Assembly: GCA_950097015.1 (NCBI GenBank)
Contig: CATNEN010000039.1
Span: 186,001-250,000, forward strand
Source: Macrostomum hystrix
Lineage: Eukaryota; Platyhelminthes; Macrostomidae
DNA: 64,000 nt
Direction of reading: 5' to 3'
Part shown: in pieces, positions 31,134 through 43,159 of the stretch
Position numbering within the stretch: the stretch's first letter is position 1
Layout: every line of letters starts with the position of its first letter
Position numbers and translations under genes: made by a program
The notes under the pieces: model-generated
Told to the model about the DNA's origin: nothing
What the model saw: only the letters and a program-made list of their open reading frames with translations
The model's database searches: none

Positions 31134-31588
31134 GTGAATTATATCAGATGCAGCTGCTGAGTAGTGAATTATATCAGATGCAGCTGCTGAGTAGTGAATT
31201 ATATCAGATGCAGCTGCTGAGTAGTGAATTATATCAGATGCAGCTGCTGAGTAGTGAATTATATCAGATGCAGCTGCTGAGTAGTGAATTATATCAGATG
31301 CAGCTGCTGAGTAGTGAATTATATCAGATGCAGCTGCTGAGTAGTGAATTATATCAGATGCAGCTGCTGAGTAGTGAATTATATCAGATGCAGCTGCTGA
31401 GTAGTGAATTATATCAGATGCAGCTGCTGAGTAGTGAATTATATCAGATGCAGCTGCTGAGTAGTGAATTATATCAGATGCAGCTGCTGAGTAGTGAATT
31501 ATATCAGATGCAGCTGCTGAGTAGTGAATTATATCAGATGCAGCTGCTGAGTAGTGAATTATATCAGATGCAGCTGCTGAGTAGTGAA
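31134..31588 (+). repeat. 30-bp minisatellite, ~15 perfect copies
   Basis: The unit begins GTGAATTATATCAGATGC and ends AGCTGCTGAGTA (30 bp). Copies are identical, indicating recent expansion or strong homogenisation. Each contains CAGCTG, an E-box. The plus strand is open in one frame (decapeptide MQLLSSELYQ), the minus strand is closed by a stop in the matching frame, and there is no splice or start context, so I treat it as non-coding. Confidence 0.97.
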
Positions 31589-32507
31589 TGATATCGTCAC
31601 GTCAGCGAATAGATGAGACCAGAATAAGGTAATTTTGAACCGGTAACCTGTTTAAAACCCACCTGATACCTGTCTAATACACTGAAAGAGCTAGGCCATA
31701 AAAGCTAGTGCTGCTTTTTGTATCTAGGTCGTCGCTTCATTTCTCTGTCCGAGACCCTAGAGAATCGACATTCGGGTTGCCGGAATATCGAAAACTGGGT
31801 CAAATTGTTCATTTCTAGAAAACCAGTCTGTCCTTCAATGAGGCTAGAGTTGGAGGCGGTAGTGTCTGCCAGGGGCGTGCTGAGACCCCGAACTGGACAG
31901 GCTGAGCCAGCCTTACTAAAGTGTCTCCATGGGAGATGAGGTACTTTTTCAGCCTCCCAACCTTTTATGAAACTCTGTCCGTGAGTCATTACGCTTTGCA
32001 AGCACCGACGGGAACTAAAGCTTCAGGCCGTAGTCATATGTAGCGTTTCCCTCTCGAAAAATGCTCCCTCTTGATCTTTAGCTTCAGCTTTCTCTGTGCG
32101 GAGAAATTTATTTTTCAGTTCGACGCGAAAGCAAGTACCATGCATATGTTCTAAATAGACTGGACCATTGGGCTGATATACTTATCCCAAAGTATACACA
32201 CAAGTGCATGGCTGAGACATTCTTTAAAGCTATAGAGCATTTCATTTTCTCGGCTCTCTTTTAGTTTAAAAATTACTTTCATTTAATTTTGACTATTCAT
32301 CTGTTTATATCTCAACTGACTCGGATTGGGAGAAGTCAAAAGTTGATTTCATAAGATGTTAAATTTTAAATCATAAATTTAACATCTATGATCGTTGGAT
32401 TTAATCTACAAATGCTGCTAACATGGCATCACTCAGAGGCTTGACTGCGGCAATGTAACCAGTTGAAAGAATTTTTATGTAACGAGAAGCTAGCAAAGAC
32501 ATTGGAC
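31589..32507. other. Spacer, unrecognised moderately GC-rich patch
   Basis: 31700-32000 is open on both strands for 70-98 codons without recognisable motifs; possibly a repeat. The rest is AT-rich. Confidence 0.35.
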
Positions 32508-32528
32508 TCACTCTGTGTAGAATCCTAC

Positions 32529-32720
32529 CGGAAGGCTGCCGCCCCCTACGCCTGCACTGTCACCGCTGCTGACGTAATAGCCACTGCTGTAGCCTTCCAC
32601 CTGAAAGGTCTCTGCCGGAATGATGGGCTGCATCTGTACCTGCTGCTGCTGCCGATGATTATAATATTGATGGTGATGGTGATCATGATGATGCTCGCAA
32701 TCATTCCAGGGCTGCATCAT
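32529..32720 (-). CDS. Possible first coding exon, His/Gln-rich
   Basis: The minus-strand frame starts MMQPWNDCEHHHDHHHHQ, continues with a Gln-rich QQQQVQMQP stretch and ends GVGGGSLP at a GTAGGA donor (plus 32523-32528), phase 0, 64 codons. In-frame TAG repeats upstream support the start at 32720. His/Gln-rich low-complexity N-termini are typical of transcription factors, but no domain is visible and the following exon was not found. It could be a chance low-complexity frame. Confidence 0.35.
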
Positions 32721-33251
32721 GCTGAGTGCTCGAGGTGCGGGAGGCTGCTTCTGTTCCTGCTGCTGCTGGTGGTGCTGCTGCTACTACTACTACTTGTCTT
32801 GAACTGTGGAAGAAAATCAAGAAACTGAAGTTTTGATCTCTGAAAATTCATGAAATAAATATAGCGACTGGGAAATAAATGAGAAAGGACCCAGCACCCA
32901 GGGCTGGGACAAAAATCCGCTGTTTCGCTTGACTCCAACTCTCAGACGCTCGCCAAAGCTAAAGCCTTGCTGCAGTCTCGACTGTAAAGCTGCTAGGCCA
33001 ATGCTATAATCCTCGGGCTCCTAGAATCTGCGCAGCATCACAGCATCGCATTTAAATCGGACAGAGCGGGGCTTCAGGGGTTGGTGGTGTAGGAAGGACG
33101 CTAAGACCTGCGTCCATAAATCCACTGCGCAGTCTTCGTCTTCGCTTGTACGGAATAGCAGAGAGCTGCGGCGGGCCTTTTTTACAGATGCTAGGGCTGA
33201 TTTTTTGCAGAAATATTAGACATGTATGAAGAGCACAGATGCACTTCATAT
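32721..33251. other. Spacer with one candidate exon
   Basis: A (TAG/CAG)n microsatellite at 32740-32800. On the minus strand, 33072-33200 reads PPQLSAIPYKRRRRLRSGF and then LPTPPTPEAPLCPI after an acceptor-like CAGCCCTAG; it looks protein-like but ends at a stop without a partner exon. Confidence 0.3.
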
Positions 33252-35530
33252 GGAGCACATGTGGAGAGCACAGATGTCAATGAAGCACATGTTGAGAGCA
33301 CAGATGTCAATGGAGCTTATGTTGAGAGCACAGATGTCAATGGAGCAACCTGAGAATTGCACAGATGTCAATGGAGCAACCTGAGAATTGCACAGATGTC
33401 AATGGAGCAACCTGAGAATTGCACAGATGTCAATGGAGCAACCTGAGAATTGCACAGATGTCAATGAAGCACATGTTGAGAGCACAGATGTCAATGGAGC
33501 TTATGTTGAGAGCACAGATGTCAATGGAGCAACCTGAGAAGAGCACAGATGTCAATGGAACACCTGAGGAGAGCACATATGTCAATGAAGCAACCTGAGA
33601 AGAGCACAGATGTCAATGGAGCACATGTTGAGAGCACAGATGTCAATGGAGCACATGTTGAGAGCACAGATGTTAATGGAGCACATGTTGAGAGCACAGA
33701 TGTCAATGGAACACCTGAGAATTGCACTGATGTCAATGAAGCAACCTGAGAAGAGCACAGATGTCAATGGAACACCTGAGGAGAGCACAGATGTCAATGA
33801 AGCAACCTGAGAAGAGCACAGATGTTAATGGAGCACATGTTGAGAGCACAGATGTCAATGGAACACCTGAGAAGAGCACAGATGTCAATGAAGCAACCTG
33901 AGAAGAGCACAGATGTCAATGGAACACCTGAGGAGAGCACAGATGTCAATGAAGCACATGTTGAGAGCACAGATGTCGATGGAACACCTGAGGAGAGCAC
34001 AGATGTCAATGAAGCACATGTTGAGAGCACAGATGTCAATGGAGCACATGTTGAGAGCACAGATGTCAATGAAGCACATGTTGAGAGCACAGATGTCAAT
34101 GGAACACCTGAGGAGAGCACAGATGTCAGTGAAGCACATGTTGAGAGCACAGATGTCAATGGAGCACATGTTGAGAGCACAGATGTCAATGGAACACCTG
34201 AGAAGAGCACAGATGTCAATGAAGCAACCTGAGAAGAGCACAGATGTCAATGGAACACCTGAGAAGAGCACAGATGTCAATGAAGCAACCTGAGAAGAGC
34301 ACAGATGTCAATGAAGCAACCTGAGAAGAGCACAGATGTCAATGAAGCAACCTGAGAAGAGCACAGATGTCAATGAAGCAACCTGAGAAGAGCACAGATG
34401 TCAATGGAACACCTGAGGAGAGCACAGATGTCAATGAAGCACATGTTGAGAGCACAGATGTCAATGAAGCACATGTTGAGAGCACAGATGTCAATGGAAC
34501 ACCTGAGGAGAGCACAGATGTCAATGAAGCACATGTTGAGAGCACAGATGTCAATGGAGCACATGTTGAGAGCACAGATGTCAATGGAACACCTGAGAAG
34601 AGCACAGATGTCAATGAAGCACATGTTGAGAGCACAGATGTCAATGGAGCACATGTTGAGAGCACAGATGTCAATGGAACACCTGAGGAGAGCACAGATG
34701 TCAATGAAGCACATGTTGAGAGCACAGATGTCAATGGAGCTTATGTTGAGAGCACAGATGTCAATGGAGCTTATGTTGAGAGCACAGATGTCAATGAAGC
34801 AACCTGAGGAGAGCGCAGATGTCAATGAAGCACATGTTGAGAGCACGATGTCAATGGAACACCTGAGGAGAGCACAGATGTCAATGGAGCACATGTTGAG
34901 AGCACGATGTCAATGGAACACCTGAGGAGAGCACAGATGTCAATGGAGCAACCTGAGGAGAGCGCAGATGTCAATGGAGCAACCTGAGGAGAGCGCAGAT
35001 GTCAATGGAGCAACCTGAGGAGAGCGCAGATGTCAATGGAGCAACCTGAGGAGAGCGCAGATGTCAATGGAGCAACCTGAGAATTGCACAGATGTCAATG
35101 GAGCAACCTGAGAATTGCACAGATGTCAATGAAGCACATGTTGAGAGCACAGATGTCAATGGAGCTTATGTTGAGAGCACAGATGTCAATGGAGCAACCT
35201 GAGAAGAGCACAGATGTCAATGGAACACCTGAGGAGAGCACAGATGTCAATGAAGCAACCTGAGAAGAGCACAGATGTCAATGGAGCACATGTTGAGAGC
35301 ACTGATGTCAATGGAGCAACCTGAGGAGAGCACAGATGTCAATGTAGCAACCTGAGGAGAGCGCAGATGTCAATGAAGCAACGTGAGGAGAGCACAGATG
35401 TCAATGAAGCACCTGAGGAGAGCACAGATGTCAATGGAGCAACCTAAGCAGAGCACAAATGTCAATGAAGCACCTGAGGATAGCAGAGATGTCAATGGAG
35501 CAAGAGATACAGATATTAATGAAACACCGT
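33252..35530 (+). repeat. 2.3-kb variant minisatellite, 30/31-bp units
   Basis: About 75 units share AGCACAGATGTCAATG. Endings fall into a few types: GAGCACATGTTGAG and GAACACCTGAGGAG (30 bp units), GAGCAACCTGAGAAG (31 bp) and GAGCTTATGTTGAG. Runs of 30-bp units stay open in all frames while 31-bp units shift frame, which produces the long apparent ORFs on both strands at 33.5-34.9 kb. Variant types occur in mixed blocks (for example alternation of the first two at 33950-34200 and 34400-34720). Confidence 0.95.
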
Positions 35531-36829
35531 GATTAGTCCAGCCACTCACAGTATATTTCCGCAGCTATATTTTGTTGGTTGAGCTGCTGCAGATTCAACG
35601 GCTCAGCGGTGGTGGGAAACTACTTCCAGTATTAGGCACGTGAGAAACGGTGAAATTGTACTCGCAATGAAGTCTCCTCTGGGGGCTCGCTAGAGCCTTT
35701 ATGAGCACCAGCGGAAGATTATGCTTTGATGTAGCAAACGTGTCGCCCTTAAAATTCTCGAGCCAATTTAAAAAAAAACTTTTTCTAATTAGACACAGAC
35801 AGGGACGGGCCGCTGGCTGCAGAGAGACGAGAGAGTTGGAAAACTTAATTTCTAGCTGCAAAGGATCGAGCATTTCCATTGGATCTGCCCAGTTGGTTCC
35901 AGCACCAAAGCGACCCATAGGAGACGAAGGCCAAGAAGCGTCTTGGATCTAGCCCCAGCCCGCTCTTCTGATTCTCGGGCCAACGAAGTCTCAGCGATAC
36001 AGACTGAGGTCAAGCAGGATTCATGCAGCAAAATTCGCAGAGAATGGAGACAAAGACCAGGTAGGATTCACAGAACACTATTTTTAAGCTACTGCTAAAG
36101 GGCAATCCGTTAAAAAAATTGCCGCCTCCCTTTTGGACAGCCAGGCTGCTCTGCTGGAAATGCTCAGAAGCAACAATATTTTTTTCATCGTACCGAAGTG
36201 AAGGCGCTGCACCTGCTAAGACTTTAATTAACTCCAAACATTATGAGCGAAAGTGAGAGCAAATGAGCGCAGCTTGAGCATCCTACTGCTAGTAGCAAAC
36301 TACATGTTGTCTCCACATACATGTAAACTTATAATGCACACTTGAATGTCAACTAAAGTCAAGACAAAATTTAGTCCAGTCGCAAAAAGCAGAGCTAAAG
36401 TTATTTTACGAGTAAATTTTGAATAATATCAACAAGACAAAGAACTAATTTGTTACATCAGTTACCTGGTACCTGGTACCTAGTCTTTATTTTCCTTTAT
36501 CAGCAAACCCTAGAGAAGGGGATAAAAATTTCATAGAAATGTGAAAAACAATAGGAAAACAATCAATTCAGAACGATATTCGATGCAAAAGTATTTCTGC
36601 CTAATCAGTTTTTAAACCAAAAAAGCTCTGTCCTATTCTATAAATTGTTTATTGAGTACGTACAAATACATACAAACTTCCAATTACCCAGATTTTTAGC
36701 TACTAGGCCCATATGAATGCTGACTTTTTACATGCCGATCAAAGTAAATACGTAAGTGGAGCCTAGTGGAGCCTCAAGCAGATATGCAGGCTCCATCCAA
36801 GGGCTTCAATCATTTTTTTTCTCTCTCTG
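35531..36829. other. Spacer; possible Shroom 3' UTR at right
   Basis: A 107-codon minus-strand frame at 35595-35918 has no motif. A minus-strand AATAAA (TTTATT on plus) near 36646 could end the Shroom transcript. Confidence 0.35.
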
Positions 36830-36830
36830 T

Positions 36831-36864
36831 CCGTGTGTGTGTGTGTGTATGTGTGTGTGTGTGA
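36831..36864 (+). repeat. (GT)n microsatellite
   Basis: GTGTGTGTGTGTGTATGTGT-type run, 75 bp beyond the Shroom stop codon, probably in its 3' UTR. Confidence 0.9.
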
Positions 36865-36938
36865 GCTTGTGTATCAGACTAGTTTCTCTAGAAGTTGGAG
36901 ACATTCCAGAGACGATGGTGGACAGAATTTTAAGCACA

Positions 36939-39900
36939 TCAACACAGGCCGAGACCACTGTACTCCTGCACACACAAAACTCGTAGCCGGGTTGCCTCAG
37001 CGTGCTCCGCCAGCCGCATTCGCAGGCGCACAGCCTCCTTAAGCTTCATCAGCTCATCTGGAGTCAGCACCCTACGCAGCTCAGCCATAAGACGACGCCG
37101 GCTACGTACGGCTGACTGTGCCAGCTTCCGAGCCTCGTTCCGCTGCTTTTCGAGCTCGAAGCCGCGCTGGTGCAGCTTTTCTAACTCGCCAGGCGAAGTT
37201 CCGCTTGCTGCATTCAGTTGCTGTAGCTGCCACCGCAGGTGTCGCCCCCGTCTATCGAGCTGACTGCGCAGGCGAGCCAAGGGGCCAAGTCGGTTTAAGT
37301 AGCGATCGTAGCTGTCTAAAGCGCCCGTTGTAGAGCAACGCTCCATAATCATACGGCGCCAGCTGCCAAGAAGCTCGGTTTCTGCCTCAGCTAGTCGTCG
37401 GTGCAGGTCACTCAAGTCCGTCCGCAGCTGCTCCAGTGAGGAGCCTGAATGCTCGAGCAGCTCCTCCGCATCAGGTGGCGCCAGCGGAAGAAGTTGGTCT
37501 TTATCATCGTCATCGTCGCTTACTTCGCTATGAGGCAACGCTGCGGCTTTCGGTTCCGTCAACTCTGAGAAAAGTTGTGATGGAGTCGCCATGGGTGAGC
37601 TGGATGTCTTTGATGAAATGAAATTCGGAGCCACCCGCAACTCATCGTTAAACTCAAAACTTAGCCGTGCAAACGTCGAGACATGTTGCTCTGGTTTCTG
37701 GACACTAGATGGCAGCAGCGGTACCGGTAAAGATGGTGAGTTAATCAGGCGCTTTTGACGTTCAGTTCGGCTCTGCTGATGCTCGCATTGATTAGCTCCG
37801 TCGCAATGCCGCCATAGCCGATAGAACTGGCACGCTAGGTTGGTTCTAGCACAGCCGCAGAGTTTTTGCTTGCACAAGTCCTGATGAAACCTGCAATGAG
37901 CAGCAGCAGTTCCTGTGATATGAAACCATTATTTGGCTGTAGAGTAATTGCTTGATGATCCATCTGAGTCGGAGCTCTTTCAAGAATCAATTTTCAAGTA
38001 AAAAAGCCAGGCGTGTAAAAGCTGTAGATAGATGTAGAAAAATTCTGAGCCAAAATATCAAAGTCTGTTATTTTCTGCAGTTCCCTGCGTAAAAATTAGT
38101 GGATAATTTACCAGAAAATTATTTTTTGTCTTGGCTTGACCCAATTTTGAGCCAAGCCATCGGGAATGTTTGTGAGTCATAGCTAGAGCCGTCTATAGAT
38201 GTTTTAAGAATGAAAATATATAAGGTATGTCACTTGAAAACGTCATGTCACATCACATGCAAATGGAACAATACGCTCGTAGATGAACAGCCCAAAAAAA
38301 TGAGCAAAATGCGGGCTTTCAATTGCGCTCTGACGAGTTCTATCGGGACTTCGGCAACTTCCTTATACTGTCATGTACAGGGATGTTATATACTCGTACT
38401 TCTTGTAGATTACTTATTTTATAGTAAAATATGTGTCAATTTATTCATATTTCAATTAGTTTATGTGCACCTAAGCTAACATCCAAAGAGCTCAGAGAAG
38501 ATCGGCTATGCAATTACCTATAATCTAAGGCTCCTGCAGCCGACCCTGACACGAACGACGAGATTATATCGACTTCAACATCGACAGCTTACTGATGACC
38601 AGCGCATCAACAGGCGGGCACGAGACACGCTTATGACCTATTGACTCTGCGGAAGGAGGTCGAAGAGCTGAGTATCAAGGCGCTGACTCGCCGCTTTACT
38701 CCGCTGCAGTGGAGCTCGACAGGTCTCAGGCTTCTGCTTGTCTACCTCAAGATGAGCTGAGAGTTCTTCCTTTTGTTGTGCATGAGACCATTTTTACCAT
38801 GCACAGTTGTAGGGACAAACCAGGAAGCCCAACCGGACCTATATATTCCGCGACGCCGATAGCTCGCTGATCCTAGCTCACGAGATCTAACCCTACGACT
38901 TCGTCAAGCCCAACTTCAATCAGTCTAGAGCCTGACGGCCTACATTGAGAACGGCAACTTGGTCTTGCCTAAATGTCTTGCTCGCAATTCAAGACAATTT
39001 TACAGCAATCCTGAAGTAGCGATTCCAGCACCTAAATGATGACTGCTCGTTGATTTACCTGATGACGGATTTATGAGCACCAGCAAGCTACGCTCACCAC
39101 TCCCCCCAAAAGATCGGTGAACTCCTTGACACTAACCTCAGTACAGAAAGCTGAGAGTACGATAAAACCGACGGCAGTGGAAAAAATGAAAAGACAGTTT
39201 TGTATTTTTCCTCTTCTCTTTCCTTATTCCTCCCTCCTTTTTCGTGTTGCGGTAACTTTCGCCTCGTCGCCGCTCGTAGCCTCGTGCGTTTCTGTCGTTG
39301 CCACATCTGTCTGCCTTCGCGTTGATGTATTTTTTTGGTCAGGCTGTTGTTTAATATATTAGAAGATCCTTCAGGGGTCTTGGGTTTTTTGACAGAAAAG
39401 GCGCCCGATCAGAATTAGGTACAACTACGAGTATCAAAAGATAGGTAGCCAGCACTTGTCGTCGTTTTGCTTGACTTTGCTTGCTTGGCTCATACTTGGC
39501 TCAGACACGACGTCATTAAATTTTCAGGGGGGGGCAAAAGTGGTCACAAAAACGAGACTACGAGCTAATCCGAAAAAATAAAATAATTTTTCAAGAGCGA
39601 GCTGCAACCTAAGTTAAACACAGAGGGGCAGAGTGAATTAGAATTAGCTCTGTGGGTTTTTTTACTCTGAGAAATGATCCTTCTATGGCGGCTTGAGGTC
39701 ACGATTAGTTTCAGTTCGTCAAACTAGCAGCAAATACGCTCGTATTCCCTAGAATCTGAAGCCATGAGGATTTGGGAAACTCTTGGCTGCTCAAGAAAGA
39801 CATACCGGCGGAGCAGAGTAAATGCGCAACAGATAAAGAAATCGAATTTCCTTGGTCTTCGCCCTCAACCCTTAAATACACGATGGGTATACGCATGCAC

Positions 39901-41527
39901 CTAGCACACCATAAGCTGATAATCTAGTCCTTTTCTGAGCCAAACTCTAATGCCTACCCAGTAAACGGGGAGTCGCGCCGGCTCTTTCTGGGTGGTAGAT
40001 CTGGTGGCCGAAGGTCTGAGGCACAGAAGCTGAACGATCCATGCCGGCCAGCCGGTTTCTGCTGCTGCAGCCGCTGCTGCGCTTGTCTGATCTGCTCGGC
40101 GTATGCAGCTCGAGGGATGGTCGAGTCGCCACTGCTGCCCGCCGGACCTGGCTGCGGCGGCTCCGGCCAGATGGAGGTTGCTGGCGCTGCTGAAGCTGGG
40201 GTCTTTGCGGAGTCTTGGCCTGCCGACTGTCTTCGGCGAGGTGGTGGTGATGGTGGCATTGGCAACATTGGCTTCTGGCCCGTTTTTCGAGGTGGCCTAA
40301 GTAAATAGATTCATGGAGCAAGCGTTTGAGAGTATTCGTTATTCAACTGAGCAAGGTTCTTTTCACTTTCATACCCAATATGATTATTCTTATTATCTTC
40401 ATGTGAGACACTCAAGCGGCAGTGATTTAGAGTACAATGCGGCTGTCATTGGCCTGGAGCCGGGGTGGTAGAGACATTGTGAGCCTGTTGTAAAAGCTCG
40501 GGTAAGGGAGCTCTGCTGGGCCGAGCTTAGCAACAGCTGGGCAGCGCAGCGCAAGGAGAGGCCCCGACAGTGCCTTGAGCTACATTAGAAATATGCACAG
40601 CTAGTGGGAGACGGCGGTGCAAGGCAAAGCGCGAAATGAAGATTGGAACCCAATGAGCAGCAGTGCGCATAGAAGAAAGTCTCGCTTGGCTGGTCGCAAA
40701 CGTTCTGGTCTAGATTGCTGAAAGCTCGTACACATGCAGTCACATTCACATTTACTAGTGCTTTTGCCTTTTTAGTAAGCAAGGGAATAATTATTCACTC
40801 CATGATCTTTCCTAAGACAAGTTGAAGTTCCAACCAGGTAATTCTGAAGTCTTCGTTAACTTTGACATTGTGAAGACCAGGGCAAAATAGTTGTGCCCAA
40901 TAAAGCCAAGACCATAAAGACCATACAGTATATATCTATTTTTCTTATTAGATTGCCGCTTAATTACCTGATGAAGCTGCCCATAGCTCCAAGCATCGCA
41001 GATTCTCGCATGCAGTGTGGAGGCGTTGAATTTGGCCCACTGGTGCTGGCGTGGGCAATGGACACGCTGCCTCGGGGCAGGATTTGACATGCCTTGTCAG
41101 ACGCCGCCGCTTCGATAGCTCCACTGTCTTCTCGAGTGCTGCTGTTTACGTCGTCGTGCAGGGAAGAGTTACTGAGACTCTCATAGACTCCACCTGAGTT
41201 CTCATTTATCGTAGCAAAGCCTGAGTCACGATCGGAGGCGAGGGTAGAGTTTGTGGCAGTCGCAACAGCCACAGCTGATGCCGCAGCAGACTTGGCCAGT
41301 TCGCGAATGACCCTCAGTGCCAAGAAGCCCCCTTGGCTATCGTCGACCGCCTCTCGCAGGGTTACGTGTGTCCTGCGAATAGGCCCGCCGCCTCGTGCCA
41401 ACTGAACACTGAACTGCCTGGTGACTGCACGGCTGCCACCGAAACAGCCGGAACCACTGCTGCTGCGCTGAGGGAGCGGAGGCGGCTTAGGCTGAGACTG
41501 CGCTGCTGCCCTGCGTAAGCCCGACAT
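36939..41527 (-). CDS. shroom: Shroom-family actin/myosin regulator, ASD2 domain
   Basis: Shroom proteins recruit Rho kinase through the ASD2 coiled coil to contract apical actomyosin. Three minus-strand exons in matching phase: 40968-41527 (ATG at 41527), 39958-40296 and 36939-37890, with donors GTAATT and GTAGGC, total 616 aa. The last exon carries the ASD2-like helix pair: LHRRLAEAETELLGSWRRMI, then YDRYLNRLGPLARLRSQLDR, then SPGELEKLHQRGFELEKQRNE and LTPDELMKLKEAVRLRMRL. Spacing and the SPGE...LEKQ signature agree with vertebrate ASD2. The middle exon is proline-rich (PPSPPPRRRQ; a possible SH3 or EVH1 ligand). No PDZ domain is seen in the first exon, which begins MSGLRRAAAQSQPKPPPLPQ; an acceptor (AAACACTAG) lies 30 bp upstream of the ATG, so more 5' exons, including a PDZ, may exist, or this is a short isoform. 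Confidence 0.85.
37891..39957. other. Shroom intron with unrecognised decayed coding-like patch
   Basis: 38530-39140 has raised GC and peptide-like phrases in several frames broken by stops (for example TYIFRDADSSLILAHEI), consistent with an old pseudogene or transposon I cannot name. TACGCTCGTA is present at 38272-38281 and 39735-39744. The rest is AT-rich. Confidence 0.35.
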
Positions 41528-43159
41528 TTTCCTACAGGAGCGTCGGTTTTTTCTGCTAGTGTTTTTAGGAAACAACAGGCATGCAGCATGTCAGACTTTA
41601 TCCCCGACGTTTAAGAATAAAGAAGCGCACAAAGAAGCACCTATTTTTTTATAGGCAAGATACAGTTAAACATAATAGAGCTCAAGTGGGAACTTACCTA
41701 TAGAATGAATCGGCAGTTCAGCATAGTTTTCAACTGCGAAATATTGCTTAGGGACAGATAGGTAAGATGACTTATGCTAATTTTTTCCTCACTATGCAAT
41801 AGGTGCCATGACAAATTTATCTTACAGCTTAATGCTCAGTTACCAATGGCTGTAAAAATTGACAAGGAATGCACTGTGAACAATTCAAGTAAAACATAAA
41901 AAGTGGATGCGATTTGATACGCTCGTAAGGTCTAAAAATTAGAGCTGGCTGATATTATAGTATCTGCATGATGGGAATCTAAGCATCAATGCATTCCAAT
42001 TTCTTACTCATACTCGTACACACTGGTACTCGTAGAAGTTATTTTGGACGGAAGAGACTTAATCAATGATGCATTGTGAAAGTTAATTATTCATTCATGC
42101 CAGAATAGTAGCCACATAGTGAATTTTCTTAGATGCTAGGATTAGTAGCGCTTCAGTAAAATTCAGCAAGTTTTTGTCTGTCAACAGAAGCAGTTACCGT
42201 TGCATGCAATCCTACATGCTAAATTTAATAACGAGGGTACGACCGTATATTACTGCGTTAAATTTACGTATCTGCTTGTTAATAAATTAATCACAGCGTT
42301 TTCCTTGTGGCAGCGTCGCCAAAAAGTAAGTGATGTAGCTGGTAAATATTATGCAGCTAGTAAAGATGAAAAAACTGTCTTGAAAATCCCTGCTTGCACT
42401 CTATTATTATATTTGGCATGCAGTGCCAGCGAAAACAACAACCCAACCTCGGACTAGACCGTTTTTGGCTGACAGAAAATAGCCAATCACAGCGCAGGAC
42501 GTGCAGGAGGCTTTTCGTAATGTCGATTCCAAAACCAGAATAGTTCTCAATTTCCATGAAATGGAGCAGTTTAACTTCACTGCTTTTACTCCTTGCTCGA
42601 GCCATATTTTACGAGTATATTGTTAGCACTGCTCACTCTTAGGCGCTGCAAAGTTACGAGTAATACTGCTTTATTTCACTGAATTTCAGAACCGACTCTT
42701 GTCGGCGATGCCGAACTAAAAAGCTGCTGGCCTTGGGATTATCGAGTCGTCCAAAGTTATTTCCGTCTGCTCAAAAATTTTATGATCAACCATGTATTTG
42801 AACGTTCGCACTATGTACTCCAAAAAACGAGTCATTTGAAGGCATTGTAATTTTCGATCGCATTTGTGTGGATGCTGGGCGACGTATTAAAAAAATACAT
42901 TTTAGTAGATTAAATGATGGAGCTGTGGCTCAAATTTACATATAAAAAGTTTTGAAGGTGCATGAATTAAATACCTAGGCATATATCTTTGAGCAAAAAA
43001 ACTGTTTCCAAAGACTCTTCAGTTCCCTTGTGCTCCCAGAATTATCTCCTATGTGTGAGCTTTGGGGACCATTACGACCCTCATGGATTAAGGAGCTTGA
43101 CACCACCCTTTAACACCATACCTAACTCAAAGTCCCTCGGTTCCCCCTGCTATAGCTAC
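41528..43159. other. Spacer upstream of Shroom
   Basis: No gene. TACGCTCGTA lies at 41918-41927, 390 bp before the Shroom ATG. TACGAGTA or TACTCGTA words cluster at 42006, 42026, 42611 and 42654. Confidence 0.4.

Noticed and set aside
31148..31591. Repeat protein of 14-15 MQLLSSELYQ units
   Set aside because: Perfect 30-bp DNA repeats without start context, splice sites or non-repeat coding flanks; better explained as a minisatellite.
33521..34925. Several long ORFs on both strands (STDVNG or TSVLSTCA repeats)
   Set aside because: Products of a stop-free 30-bp repeat; equal openness on both strands and frame-breaking 31-bp units argue against coding.
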